Assembly: GCA_028285345.1 (NCBI GenBank)
Contig: JANQPT010000039.1
Span: forward strand, 1 to 64,000
From: Planctomycetales bacterium
GTDB taxonomy: Bacteria; Planctomycetota; Planctomycetia; Planctomycetales; Planctomycetaceae
Length of the DNA: 64,000 nt
Direction: 5' to 3'
Shown here piece after piece: positions 51,653 through 59,786 of the stretch. Under the pieces are notes generated by a model. It saw only the letters and a list, made by a program, of their open reading frames with translations. It did no database searches and had not been told where the DNA came from. Every line of letters begins with the position of its first letter. Position 1 is the stretch's first letter. The translations under genes and the position numbers were made by a program.

Positions 51653-53377
51653 CTATTCCGCGTGCAGTGCGTTTTCCTCCGCCTGGCAACAGGCGGCTTC
51701 GACCTCTTCTAAAAGCTGGTCGATGCGGAACGGTTTGTAGAGCACCGCTTTGAGGCCCGCTTGGCGGGCTTTGACGATCGAGTGGTCCGGGTCGTAGCCG
51801 AAACCGGTCATCAGGATCACCGGCAGGTCCGGCTGGTGCTCGCGAAGTTGGCAGAAGCATTCGTAGCCGGTCATGTCCGGCAGCCGGATGTCGGCCAGAA
51901 CGGCGTCGTACTGAAAGCTGCGGGCCATTAGCAGTGCTTCGTCGCCGTTGTGGGCGGTTTCGACTTCGCAGCCAAAGCGGCCCAGCAGTTCATGGGCGGC
52001 CTCGCGGACACTCGCATCGTCGTCGGCGACCAAAATCCGCTTGGAGCGGAGCTTGGGACGCTGCGGCCTCTGCGGCACGGGCGGGTTGGCGACTTTGGGC
52101 GCGATCGCCTCACCCACTTTTTGAATCAACTGCTTGATGTCGCGGGTATGTTTGAGGATTCGCTGCAATTTCTCGGTGACATTCGGCTCGTGACCGATAT
52201 ATCGTTCCAGCACGCGGGCGGCGTCGTTGATCACTTCGTCGACCGGTCGGGCGACTTCACGCAGAATCGCGTTAATGCTCTCGCTGGCGGTCGTCAGCTT
52301 CTCGGCGACGAGCAATTCGAGCGTATTGAGCGCGATTGCGACTTCGCGGCTGAAGAGTTCCAGAAACTGCAGGTCGTTTTCGGTGAACGCTCCCGGGCGG
52401 GTGCTCTCGACGTTGAACGTGCCCAGGATGTGGTCATGCAGGACCAGCGGCACGGTGAGTGAACTGCGGGCGTCTTTCGCGCCGGGCAGATAGAGCGGGT
52501 CGTTGGCGGTGTCTTCGCAGAGATAACTTTTTCCGGTGGCGGCCACGAAGCCGGTGACGCCGTTGCCCTGCGGCTTGGCATACAGCTCGCGGTCTGCGGC
52601 CAGTTTTTCCATGCCCGAAACGAGCAGCGGTTCGAGCCGTTTGGTCGCTTGGTCGACCAGCCTGATTTCGACCGTTTCAAACTCGAGCAGGTCTTGCGTG
52701 TAGTGCACGATCTTGGACTTAAGCAACTCGATGCGGTCGTCGACCGACATCTCCAAGATTTCCTGCGGCGCCAAATCGCCCAGTTCCAGTCCGGCCTGAT
52801 AGATTGCGTTGAGCTTTTGCTGTTGCAGCGTCTCGGCGGAGATGTCGCGAACGAGCACGACGACCATGTTCGGAGCGGTATGGCCCATGCAGGTAACGGG
52901 GGTCGCGTGCACCTGGAAGAACGAGCGGTCGCCGATCCGCAACGTGCTTTTGGCGGGAGTTCCGGAACCGAGCGCGGTATGAAACGGACAGAAATCGGGC
53001 CCGAGAATATCCGGCGTCCCGAACACGTCATAAAAACCGCGACCCAGGGGAGGCTCGTCGGTGGTGGCCAATTGCTGGAAACGAGGATTACACCAGACGA
53101 TGTTCAGCGAGGAGTCGAGCAACACCAATCCGTCGGGAAGTTGTTGCAGCAAACCCCCTTGTTGCAGCAACAGCGCGGCGGCGGGCACAGGATCATGTTC
53201 GACGCCGGCAACGCAGACGCCGGCGATATCATCGCTGCCCAATTGGGCCAGCCCGGATTCCATCGAGCTGACGATCACCGGCGAATACGCATCACGCAAC
53301 TGGTCGGCTAGGGCACCAACTTGTTGATCGTTATCTCCTAAGATGAGTATTCGAGGCAGTTCCGCCACGGGATTCAT
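51653..53377 (-). CDS. PAS-GAF-receiver regulator without histidine kinase
   Basis: The product is 574 aa. A degenerate receiver-like N-terminus (~10-60) is followed by a PAS domain (LPDGLVLLDSSLNIVWCNPRFQQL), a GAF domain (YTQDLLEFETVEIRLVDQATKRLEPLL, then DPLYLPGAKDARSSLTVPLVL) and a helical linker. A C-terminal receiver (~446-565) has RILVADDDASVREAAHELL, phospho-acceptor DAVLADIRLPDMTG and the YKPF lysine. No HisKA or ATPase domain and no DNA-binding domain is present. It probably relays signal from an unlinked kinase or works by protein contact. The gene is alone and convergent to the BlaR1-like gene. Confidence 0.88.
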   Translation of the reverse strand: MNPVAELPRILILGDNDQQVGALADQLRDAYSPVIVSSMESGLAQLGSDDIAGVCVAGVEHDPVPAAALLLQQGGLLQQLPDGLVLLDSSLNIVWCNPRFQQLATTDEPPLGRGFYDVFGTPDILGPDFCPFHTALGSGTPAKSTLRIGDRSFFQVHATPVTCMGHTAPNMVVVLVRDISAETLQQQKLNAIYQAGLELGDLAPQEILEMSVDDRIELLKSKIVHYTQDLLEFETVEIRLVDQATKRLEPLLVSGMEKLAADRELYAKPQGNGVTGFVAATGKSYLCEDTANDPLYLPGAKDARSSLTVPLVLHDHILGTFNVESTRPGAFTENDLQFLELFSREVAIALNTLELLVAEKLTTASESINAILREVARPVDEVINDAARVLERYIGHEPNVTEKLQRILKHTRDIKQLIQKVGEAIAPKVANPPVPQRPQRPKLRSKRILVADDDASVREAAHELLGRFGCEVETAHNGDEALLMARSFQYDAVLADIRLPDMTGYECFCQLREHQPDLPVILMTGFGYDPDHSIVKARQAGLKAVLYKPFRIDQLLEEVEAACCQAEENALHAE

Positions 53378-53751
53378 ACTCCTGAGCAGTGCGGCACGCT
53401 GGTCATCAAATTATAGGAGGTCACATGATACTGGACAAGCCGTTCCGAACGGCCGGTTGGGAGTTCTCCAAGAGTGCAATCTCACACTAAGGCATCGGTG
53501 AAACCAGCCGGCTCGGTTGGTTCGAAATCCGGAATTGCGCCGCCCACCTAGACGATATGGCCGTCGCGTATGAAGCAAATCGCGATACTCGTTCGCAACT
53601 TGACGGGTTGTGTCTTGTCCTCCAAACTGAACAGTGGATTCTCGGTCAGGCGTTTGTTTCAAGATGGCAAATGCTGTCCCGCCACTGGGAGGGTCCGGCC
53701 ATCCAAGGGTTGCGCCCTATCTCTGGTCGGTACTGGAGCTGATTCGACACA
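53378..53751. other. Intergenic region, no gene seen
   Basis: This 374-nt gap lies between the divergent regulator (start 53377) and the secreted protein (start 53752). Frames here (minus 53411-53662, plus 53557-53742) lack recognisable features. It should hold promoters for both genes, but I saw no confident -35/-10 pair. Confidence 0.4.
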
Positions 53752-55647
53752 ATGCCGTCAATTCTCCACATCTTCAATCGGTTACGAGTGCCGAACGTAT
53801 CCACTCCGTTCCGGGCAAGTTGCACAAAATTTTCCGGTCGGTCGGCCGCGTCTCAAATTCTCCTCATCGGTTTGGCGTTTTGCGCCGTGTGGCCGAACGA
53901 GCTTCGGGCAAATGAACAGACGGCCCGCCTGACGGATGGAACGGAAGTCCGCGGAAAACTCGTCAGCCGTCCAAAGGGTGACTTGTGGTTTCGAACCGGC
54001 GCTGCGAACGACGACATCCCCATTCTGCGGGTGGAGTCAGTACGCATGCGGTCACAAAAGCCGGTCGTCATGACAAGCGCCCCACTTAAGCGGGTTTGGT
54101 TGCGCGGAGGCGAATCATGCAGCGGAAAAATTGTCTCCTGTTCGACCACCTCGGTGGTCCTTGAGGATCTGCACACAGGAGCCAAACACGAGATTCCCAT
54201 CGACGCCGTGGCGGCAATCGAGCAGCCGCAGGGGTCGATCAACTTGGTGTTCGAGGACTTTGACGGCGACCAGCTCGCCGGCTGGCCCGCGGCCGGGGCC
54301 CGGCTCAGCAAGAACCGCAGCCGATCCGGAGAGTCCAGTCTGCAATGCGAACCGGATGCCAAGCCGCTGATTTACCAGTTGTCCGAACCTCTGAGCAACG
54401 GGTCGGTACAGTTTCATTTTTGGGATAGCGCCTCGCGGTCGGCGGGGAGCTCCTGGATTCTGGAGTGTCGATTTGAGACACAACTGGGGGAGCGCCGTAT
54501 TCGTGTGGAGATGGGAGCGGATGATCCGAATTATTCCGTTACCGCGCCGCTAGGACCGCGACTGAGCCGGCAGTTGTTGCGCCGATCACCCGGTTGGCAT
54601 TTGCTGAAGATTCAATTCGACCGTTTGAGCACCCTGATCTCGATCGACGGCAACCTGCTTGCTTCGGCCGCGGCAACGCAAGGCGAGCTCAAATCGATGC
54701 GCATTTTCGCGTCTACGAGCCGGCGCGACGCTGCGGCGACCGGTCCATCTTCAACATCCGCGCTTTGGATCGACGACTTTCAAATCACCGAATACGTGGC
54801 GGCCCGGCCGCTGGAACTGCCGCGTCGCAAACAGGACATTCTGCTGACGACCAGCGGCGATGAGATTTTTGGGACTGTGGAAGAGCTCACGCTGGACAAC
54901 GTCTCGCTCCGCGGCAAATTCGGCACGGTGACGGTTCCCTGGCGCGAATTGCGCGCCGTTTTGCGACGCGAAACCGACTATGCATACGCGCCGGTGACGG
55001 GGGTGATATCGCGGCTTCTGGTACACGAAGATTCGCCAACGCCGTCATCGTCGCCGCACGAGCTAATTGGTGCAATCGAATCGGTGAGCGACACGGAGAT
55101 TCTGTTTCAGCATCCGGTATTGGGCCGTTGCAGCTATGCATTGTCGCGGGTCATCAAAGTCGAACCGGTGTTCCAGGGCAGTTCACGGTTGCTTTTTCCC
55201 GACCGGCGACATCTGGGCGACGAGATCCGCCGGGATTTTCGGCACCCTGTTCCTGAGAGCCAAATGCTGGAACTGACCTTCGACCTGGACAGTCCGCCGG
55301 AAGGGACGGCCTACATCAGCCTGCGGGCGGCACACCTGGAACCGTCCGGCGCCGCGACGGCCGCCGGCCCATTTTTGTCGCAGTTGCGAAAGGGTCATCT
55401 GGGCACGTCGGCCATCGTGAACGGCCGTATGATCGGCCGGCTAAACGACCACATCCACGTCCGCGCACCGGTCGATGCCCCGGCACGAATCCGCCTGCGT
55501 ATCCCGCAGGGGGTGCTGAAGGCGGGTGAGAACCGGCTACTGATTCGGCAAAAACCGTCCGAACAGGACAAGACCGATTTCGACGACTGCGAGATTTCGC
55601 GGATTGTGTTGGAGGTGGAGGAGTCGAAATCGGATCGGTCACAGTAG
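53752..55647 (+). CDS. Large secreted protein with repeated beta modules
   Basis: The product is 631 aa. An N-terminal hydrophobic segment (SQILLIGLAFCAVWPNELRAN) is a signal peptide. Four short beta modules are visible: ARLTDGTEVRGKLVSRPKGD, VWLRGGESCSGKIVSCST, TTSGDEIFGTVEELTLDN and LIGAIESVSDTEILFQHP. They share a pattern of Gly-x4-Gly-[IVLT] in strand-turn-strand form. A LamG/jelly-roll-like part lies between (FEDFDGDQLAGWPAAGARL ... SVQFHFWDSASRSAGSSWILECRF). The stop codon lies inside the left arm of a palindromic repeat. Function unknown; exopolymer or surface binding is plausible. Confidence 0.65.
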   Translation: MPSILHIFNRLRVPNVSTPFRASCTKFSGRSAASQILLIGLAFCAVWPNELRANEQTARLTDGTEVRGKLVSRPKGDLWFRTGAANDDIPILRVESVRMRSQKPVVMTSAPLKRVWLRGGESCSGKIVSCSTTSVVLEDLHTGAKHEIPIDAVAAIEQPQGSINLVFEDFDGDQLAGWPAAGARLSKNRSRSGESSLQCEPDAKPLIYQLSEPLSNGSVQFHFWDSASRSAGSSWILECRFETQLGERRIRVEMGADDPNYSVTAPLGPRLSRQLLRRSPGWHLLKIQFDRLSTLISIDGNLLASAAATQGELKSMRIFASTSRRDAAATGPSSTSALWIDDFQITEYVAARPLELPRRKQDILLTTSGDEIFGTVEELTLDNVSLRGKFGTVTVPWRELRAVLRRETDYAYAPVTGVISRLLVHEDSPTPSSSPHELIGAIESVSDTEILFQHPVLGRCSYALSRVIKVEPVFQGSSRLLFPDRRHLGDEIRRDFRHPVPESQMLELTFDLDSPPEGTAYISLRAAHLEPSGAATAAGPFLSQLRKGHLGTSAIVNGRMIGRLNDHIHVRAPVDAPARIRLRIPQGVLKAGENRLLIRQKPSEQDKTDFDDCEISRIVLEVEESKSDRSQ

Positions 55648-55748
55648 GGCCGGTTGTACCGGCCGTCGATTGTTGACGATCAATCACAACAGGAATCGCA
55701 ACTCCCCGCTTGAGCGACGACGCAATCGTCCGACACAGCCGGACCTAC
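55644..55748. repeat. ~105-bp element with inverted ends (left copy)
   Basis: The ends are imperfect inverted repeats (left GTAGGGCCGGTTGTACCGGC; right reads as GTAGGTCCGGCTGTGTCGG on the other strand), each a small palindrome itself. It is about 80% identical to the copy at 56993 in the same orientation. It overlaps the stop of the 631-aa gene and precedes the PadR promoter by ~30 nt. It has no ORF, which suits a MITE or BIME. Confidence 0.85.
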
Positions 55749-55778
55749 CAGACTGTAACAGATTTGCCAAGAATTCAG

Positions 55779-55808
55779 TTGACATTTTTATTTCAGTTTG
55801 TCTAAATA
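55779..55808 (+). promoter_or_regulatory. Promoter of the padR-like operon
   Basis: TTGACA (55779-55784) and TAAATA (55803-55808) are 18 nt apart; the downstream A/T-rich TATATA may also serve. The ATG follows within ~10 nt of the -10, so the transcript is nearly leaderless or starts from the later T/A stretch. Confidence 0.6.
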
Positions 55809-55815
55809 TATAGCC

Positions 55816-56160
55816 ATGAGCATTATTAACGGTAACAAAGTGCGCGGACATTTGGACACCATGATCCTCTCGATGCTGGAAGACCGTCCGGCCCACGGAT
55901 TCGAGTTGCTGCGTCAATTGGAAGCCGCTGGCGACGGACGGCTGAAAATGAAAGAAGGCTCGCTCTATCCAGCACTTTACCGCCTCGAAGAAGCCGGATA
56001 CGTCAAAGCTGAGTGGGAAGACGGAACATCCGGGCGGCGGGGCGCGAGACGGCGCTATTACAAACTCACCAAAAAAGGTCACCGCCTCTTGGCCGCCAAT
56101 CGCAAAGAATGGACGGAGTTCGTCGAAGTGGTCGGCGCAATTGTGGGAGCGACAGCATGA
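55816..56160 (+). CDS. PadR-family transcriptional regulator
   Basis: The product is ~114 aa. The ATG at 55816 is favoured over a TTG at 55798. The PadR winged helix is clear: HLDTMILSMLEDRPAHGFELLRQLEAAGDGRLKMKEGSLYPALYRLEEAGYVKAEWED, then RRRYYKLTKKGHRLLAANRKEW. PadR proteins usually repress and are released by a small molecule. Its stop overlaps the next ATG (ATGA), so it is co-translated with the membrane protein. Both lie between two copies of the ~100-bp repeat. Confidence 0.95.
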   Translation: MSIINGNKVRGHLDTMILSMLEDRPAHGFELLRQLEAAGDGRLKMKEGSLYPALYRLEEAGYVKAEWEDGTSGRRGARRRYYKLTKKGHRLLAANRKEWTEFVEVVGAIVGATA

Positions 56161-56933
56161 ATGAACTTGATGCCCATGTCACTCGGATTGTCGGATCAGT
56201 GGTTGCCAGTCCTCAGCGCCGTCTGGCGATGCGGCAAGAGCTTCTGTCTCATCTCGATCAAGTGTACGCCGACGAGGCCGCCCGCCACTCATCACAAACA
56301 GAAGCCATCGAAGCATCAATCCGGCGGCTCGGCGATGCCGACCAGCTCATTCAGGAACTTCAGTCGTCCGTGCCCTTTCGCGACATTGTCGGGCGAGCGT
56401 TTCGCTGGGCGGTCATTTGTCTGATTCTGGAGATTTTTCTGGCTCTGCCGCTGCTCGCAGTCTCGACGCTCGATGCTTTCGTGCCGACCGAACCTTCACT
56501 CGTTACGTACGCTGAACAAGTTCACGCAGCCCGCTTTCGATTGATGCTGACGACGATGCTGTCTTCTCAAGTGATGATTGCGGTCTTTGTCTTTGCCTTG
56601 ACTCTGCTCTATTTCTGGCAGCAGCGGTTGATTCGGCTTTCCCGTCGCCCATTCCTGGTTCTGACTCTCGGTGCGGCGACAACCGGCCTCGTTGTCCTCG
56701 CAGGCGGTCTGCTGCTCAATCGCACGGCGACGGGTGAAATGATCGTCAGTGTCTCTTACTTTGTACGATGGACATACATTGCAATCGCTGCCGCGTTGGC
56801 AGTATCCGTCCTGCCGCCCATCATCGGCTCGCAACTCCGCCGTTACCGAAGTTGGCGACAGTGGCACGTGCTGACGACGGACTCGAGCAATGGTTCAGAG
56901 ACCGACGCTGGAGGGAAACTGGCTATGAGCTGA
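56157..56933 (+). CDS. Membrane protein with HAAS-like N-terminal domain
   Basis: The product is 258 aa. The first ~75 residues are a helical domain (QRRLAMRQELLSHLDQVYADEAARHSSQTEAIEASIRRLGDADQLIQEL), resembling the HAAS/DUF1700 signalling domain that often follows PadR genes. Then come four membrane helices: VICLILEIFLALPLLAV, LSSQVMIAVFVFALTLLYFW, FLVLTLGAATTGLVVLAGGLLL and YIAIAAALAVSVLPPIIG. PadR and this type of protein likely sense and adjust envelope state. The start overlaps the padR stop by 4 nt. Confidence 0.85.
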   Translation: MNELDAHVTRIVGSVVASPQRRLAMRQELLSHLDQVYADEAARHSSQTEAIEASIRRLGDADQLIQELQSSVPFRDIVGRAFRWAVICLILEIFLALPLLAVSTLDAFVPTEPSLVTYAEQVHAARFRLMLTTMLSSQVMIAVFVFALTLLYFWQQRLIRLSRRPFLVLTLGAATTGLVVLAGGLLLNRTATGEMIVSVSYFVRWTYIAIAAALAVSVLPPIIGSQLRRYRSWRQWHVLTTDSSNGSETDAGGKLAMS

Positions 56934-56992
56934 CACTTAGAATACGCGATTGCGCGATGCCTCTTCGATCGCGATTGATCGAGAAATGCCAG

Positions 56993-57094
56993 GTTGGGCC
57001 GGTTGTACTGGCCACTGATTTTTGGCATTCAATCACAAGGGAACCGCAGTTCTCGCTGAGCGACGACGCAATCGTCCGGCACAGCCGGACCTAC
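56993..57094. repeat. ~102-bp element with inverted ends (right copy)
   Basis: It aligns almost throughout with the left copy, with TGAGCGACGACGCAATCGTC identical and the right end (CACAGCCGGACCTAC) also shared. The left arm (TTGGGCCGGTTGTACTGGCC) is degenerate. It lies 59 nt after the membrane gene and 13 nt from the IS630 remnant. Confidence 0.85.
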
Positions 57095-57107
57095 TGGTGT
57101 GTCTCAC

Positions 57108-57425
57108 TTAAAATGTCGGGTGTGGGTAGAGATATTGCAGCTTCATTCTGGCGTCTTGGGTTTTGAATCGCCAGCGGGCCGGTGTGGCGCTGTCGAAGCG
57201 GCGTCCGATGCATTGACGGGTCAAGATGCTCAATTCCATCTTGGCCATGTTCAACCAACTTCCGTTGACCGGCGTGTGCACGATCCGCATCCGGCGGGCC
57301 AAACTGTGCGCCCGCTTGGCATCGAAAGCGCAGTACAGGCTCGCAATGTCATGCGTGTTCAAGTTGTCGCACACCAAAGTCACCTGCCGGGCTTGGGGAT
57401 AATCTTGCTCCAACAACTGCGCCAC
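57108..57425 (-). pseudogene. IS630-family transposase remnant
   Basis: A 105-codon frame carries the C-terminal part of the DDE catalytic domain: VTLVCDNLNTHDIASLYCAF (the second Asp motif), then MRIVHTPVNGSWLNMAKMELSILTRQCIGRRF (HxPxHGSWLN-type motif with the final Glu), and WRFKTQDARMKLQYLYP. The N-terminal half with the first Asp is missing and the section between GRRF and the WRF strand looks shortened, so this is a decayed fragment. No terminal repeat pair could be assigned to it. Confidence 0.85.
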
Positions 57426-57720
57426 CTCTTCGGCCCAGTCGAGATTGCCCGATGGTGTGGGAGAGAGGAAGCTGCGAAGCTCCCGCCTATCCCGATGATC
57501 CCTACGGCTTCACAGGCTTTGCGACGCTTGAAAAACTCTCAGGTCCGAAACGTTTGGATTGGCGTCTGTTCCGGAAAGTGGGTTTGCGGAGTGGACCTCG
57601 TTCGGGACTCTCAAACTCTTCGGTTTGGGGTGGCCCAGCGGTTAATGGTATAGTGGACGTCGAAGGTCGACGTTCCGGCCTCCACTGCCTTGAGCCCCTC
57701 CGGACATTAGAGCCACACAA
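57426..57720 (+). other. Leader region with hairpin before the glycosyltransferase operon
   Basis: About 295 nt without a gene separate the transposase remnant from the GTG at 57721. ACGTCGA (57657-57663) and TCGACGT (57667-57673) fold around AGG; AGTGGA (57652-57657) can also pair with TCCACT (57681-57686). A tRNA-like string, TGGCCCAGCGGTTAATGG, lies near 57631 but no cloverleaf forms. The rest shows nothing. Confidence 0.35.
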
Positions 57721-58647
57721 GTGATTTGGGCAATTACCAGCTACTTCAACCCGATGCGGTATCAACGTAGGCTGCGCGCTTTCAGGATGTTTCGGAGCGC
57801 GCTGAATATCCCCCTGGTGGCGGTTGAACTTGGTTACCAAGGTTGCTTCGACCTGAAATCGGATGATGCGGACATTGTCATTCGGATAACTGGGCGCGAT
57901 GTCATGTGGCAAAAGGAGTGCCTGCTGAATATTGCAGTCAATGCGCTCCCCGGTGATTGCGACATTGTCGCCTGGCTGGACTGCGACATTCTATTCGACG
58001 TTGAAGATTGGCACGAGCAGTTGGTCGACGAGCTAAGAACAAACCCACTCGCCCAACTTTTTCGTGAGGTTCACTACCTCGGACCTGATTGGAATGCCGG
58101 TGAGAATCCCGCGACTGCGGTCGAGCGGAGCCGGCGCTCGCTGGTCTCCGGGATCACTCCGGAGATGCCTGTCGCAGATTGCATGGCACACCCATCGAAG
58201 AATCAACGGCCAGGAACGTACGCTAATGGAATGGCTTGGGCAGCGAAGCGAGACTTTCTTGCAGAGCATCGGTTCTACGATGCCTGTATCATTGGAGGAG
58301 GTGATCGCGCCATCAGTTGTGCCGCCTATGGATGCTACCAACATCTGTTCGACTGGCACGAATTCAACCCCAGGCAACGTGATCACTATCTGAGTTGGGC
58401 TGAACCGTTCCACGCGTCGTGCCGGGGGCGCGTCGCTGGATTAGAGGGGAGTATTTATCACCAATGGCATGGCAAGGCCGTTAATCGCGGCCTGGGTTCA
58501 CGGCACGGCGGCCTCTGCCAGTTCGAGTTCGATCCATTTCGGGACATCAAATACGACGAACAAGGATGTTGGGTTTGGAATAGCGACAAAACGGAAATGC
58601 ACACGTACGTCGAACAATACTTTGCCACGCGCAGGGAAGATGGATGA
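57721..58647 (+). CDS. Glycosyltransferase-like protein (GT-A fold)
   Basis: The product is 308 aa, starting with a GTG. WAITSYFNPMRYQRRLRAFRMFR and LLNIAVNALPGDCDIVAWLDCDILFD place a DxD-type motif (DCDILFD) after a Rossmann-like start, as in small GT-A glycosyltransferases. The later part contains ANGMAWAAKRDFLAEHRFYDACIIGGGDRAISCAAYG, typical of GT-A acceptor loops, and a YHQWHG motif. No membrane helix. Its stop overlaps the next gene's start (ATGA). The sugar donor and acceptor are unknown. Confidence 0.75.
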   Translation: MIWAITSYFNPMRYQRRLRAFRMFRSALNIPLVAVELGYQGCFDLKSDDADIVIRITGRDVMWQKECLLNIAVNALPGDCDIVAWLDCDILFDVEDWHEQLVDELRTNPLAQLFREVHYLGPDWNAGENPATAVERSRRSLVSGITPEMPVADCMAHPSKNQRPGTYANGMAWAAKRDFLAEHRFYDACIIGGGDRAISCAAYGCYQHLFDWHEFNPRQRDHYLSWAEPFHASCRGRVAGLEGSIYHQWHGKAVNRGLGSRHGGLCQFEFDPFRDIKYDEQGCWVWNSDKTEMHTYVEQYFATRREDG

Positions 58648-59786
58648 GGCAGGAACTGCTCAACGTCGGTTTGGTCGGGTTGGGAGGCGCTGGACTCAAG
58701 GTCCTGTCGAGTTTTACAGGCGTTGAAGGAGTGCGGCTCGCTGCCGCGAGCGATACCCGAGCCGAGGCGAGGAGCAGGTTTGAAGCGACCTATAACCGCC
58801 CCGCCTACGCATCCGTTGAATCGATGTGCCGCTCGTCGGAAATCGACGCGATCTACGTGGCGACTCCGACTCCCTTTCACTGCGATCATTCGCTCACAGC
58901 CATCGCAGCCGGCAAGCATGTCATCTGTGAAAAACCAATGGCGACCCGCTTGAGTGACTGCGACCGGATCATCACGGCGGCTCAGCAAGCCGGCGTGCTA
59001 TGGCTCCAGGCTCACTCAAAAGTGTTTGACGCACCGATTCGTGCCATGCGCGATCAGATCTCCCGCGGAATGCTCGGAGACGTCTTCCAATGTGATACCT
59101 GGAACTTTAACGACTGGATGAGACGGCCTCGGCTGGAATCGGAATTGAATACCGATGAAGGCGGCGGGGTCGTTTTGAGGCAGGGACCGCAGCAGGTCGA
59201 CATTGTCCGGTTCCTCGTCGGCAAGACCGCACGGACTGTTCGTAGTGTGGCGGGGCAACGGGCGCCCGGGATTTGTACTGAGGGCAATTACTCGGCGTTC
59301 ATCACCTTCGACGGCGGCGCAGCGGCAACGCTTTCATTCAATGGATATGGGCACTTTGATATCAAAGATATTCTGATACCGGCGAGGAACCCGGTTGCTC
59401 CACGGCCGCAACGCTCCGCGCCCGTTTCCCCAGAGGAGAAATACGAGGAGCCACAACACGCGGATCCCCAAGGACACTCGATCACCGGGCAGTTGCCCTA
59501 TTGCGGCCTCACGATCGTCAGTTGCGAAAGAGGTGTGATGCGGCAATCGCCACGCGGCCTCTATCGGTATACGGATCAAGGGTGCGAAGAGATTCCGGTC
59601 TCCACCGACCAGGGGCGTGCCGCCGGTCTGATTGAGATGCGCGATGCCTTGCGCGAGGGACGCGCGGTCTTTCCCGACGGTGAGTGGGCACGTGGCACGC
59701 TCGAAGTCTGCCTGGCAATTCTCGCATCCGCGCAGCAGGGTCAAGAGATCACACTGAAACAACAAGACGGCAGAGCCACCGCATGA
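58644..59786 (+). CDS. Gfo/Idh/MocA-family oxidoreductase
   Basis: The product is 380 aa. The N-terminal NAD(P)-binding Rossmann domain reads VGLVGLGGAGLKVLSSF, then AIYVATPTPFHCDHSLTAIAAGKHVICEKPMATRLSDCD, including the catalytic-type EKP motif. The C-terminal beta-sheet dimer domain contains WNFNDWMRRPRLESELNTDEGGGVVLRQGPQQVDIVRFLVG, similar to dihydrodiol dehydrogenases of phthalate-type pathways. It overlaps the preceding stop by 4 nt and the next start by 4 nt. The neighbouring Rieske oxygenase makes a dihydrodiol link possible but unproven; sugar substrates are equally likely. Confidence 0.9.
   Translation: MRQELLNVGLVGLGGAGLKVLSSFTGVEGVRLAAASDTRAEARSRFEATYNRPAYASVESMCRSSEIDAIYVATPTPFHCDHSLTAIAAGKHVICEKPMATRLSDCDRIITAAQQAGVLWLQAHSKVFDAPIRAMRDQISRGMLGDVFQCDTWNFNDWMRRPRLESELNTDEGGGVVLRQGPQQVDIVRFLVGKTARTVRSVAGQRAPGICTEGNYSAFITFDGGAAATLSFNGYGHFDIKDILIPARNPVAPRPQRSAPVSPEEKYEEPQHADPQGHSITGQLPYCGLTIVSCERGVMRQSPRGLYRYTDQGCEEIPVSTDQGRAAGLIEMRDALREGRAVFPDGEWARGTLEVCLAILASAQQGQEITLKQQDGRATA

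Noticed and set aside
57630-57700. tRNA-like string before the glycosyltransferase operon
   Set aside because: The acceptor stem does not pair and no T-loop (GTTCGA) lies at the right distance.
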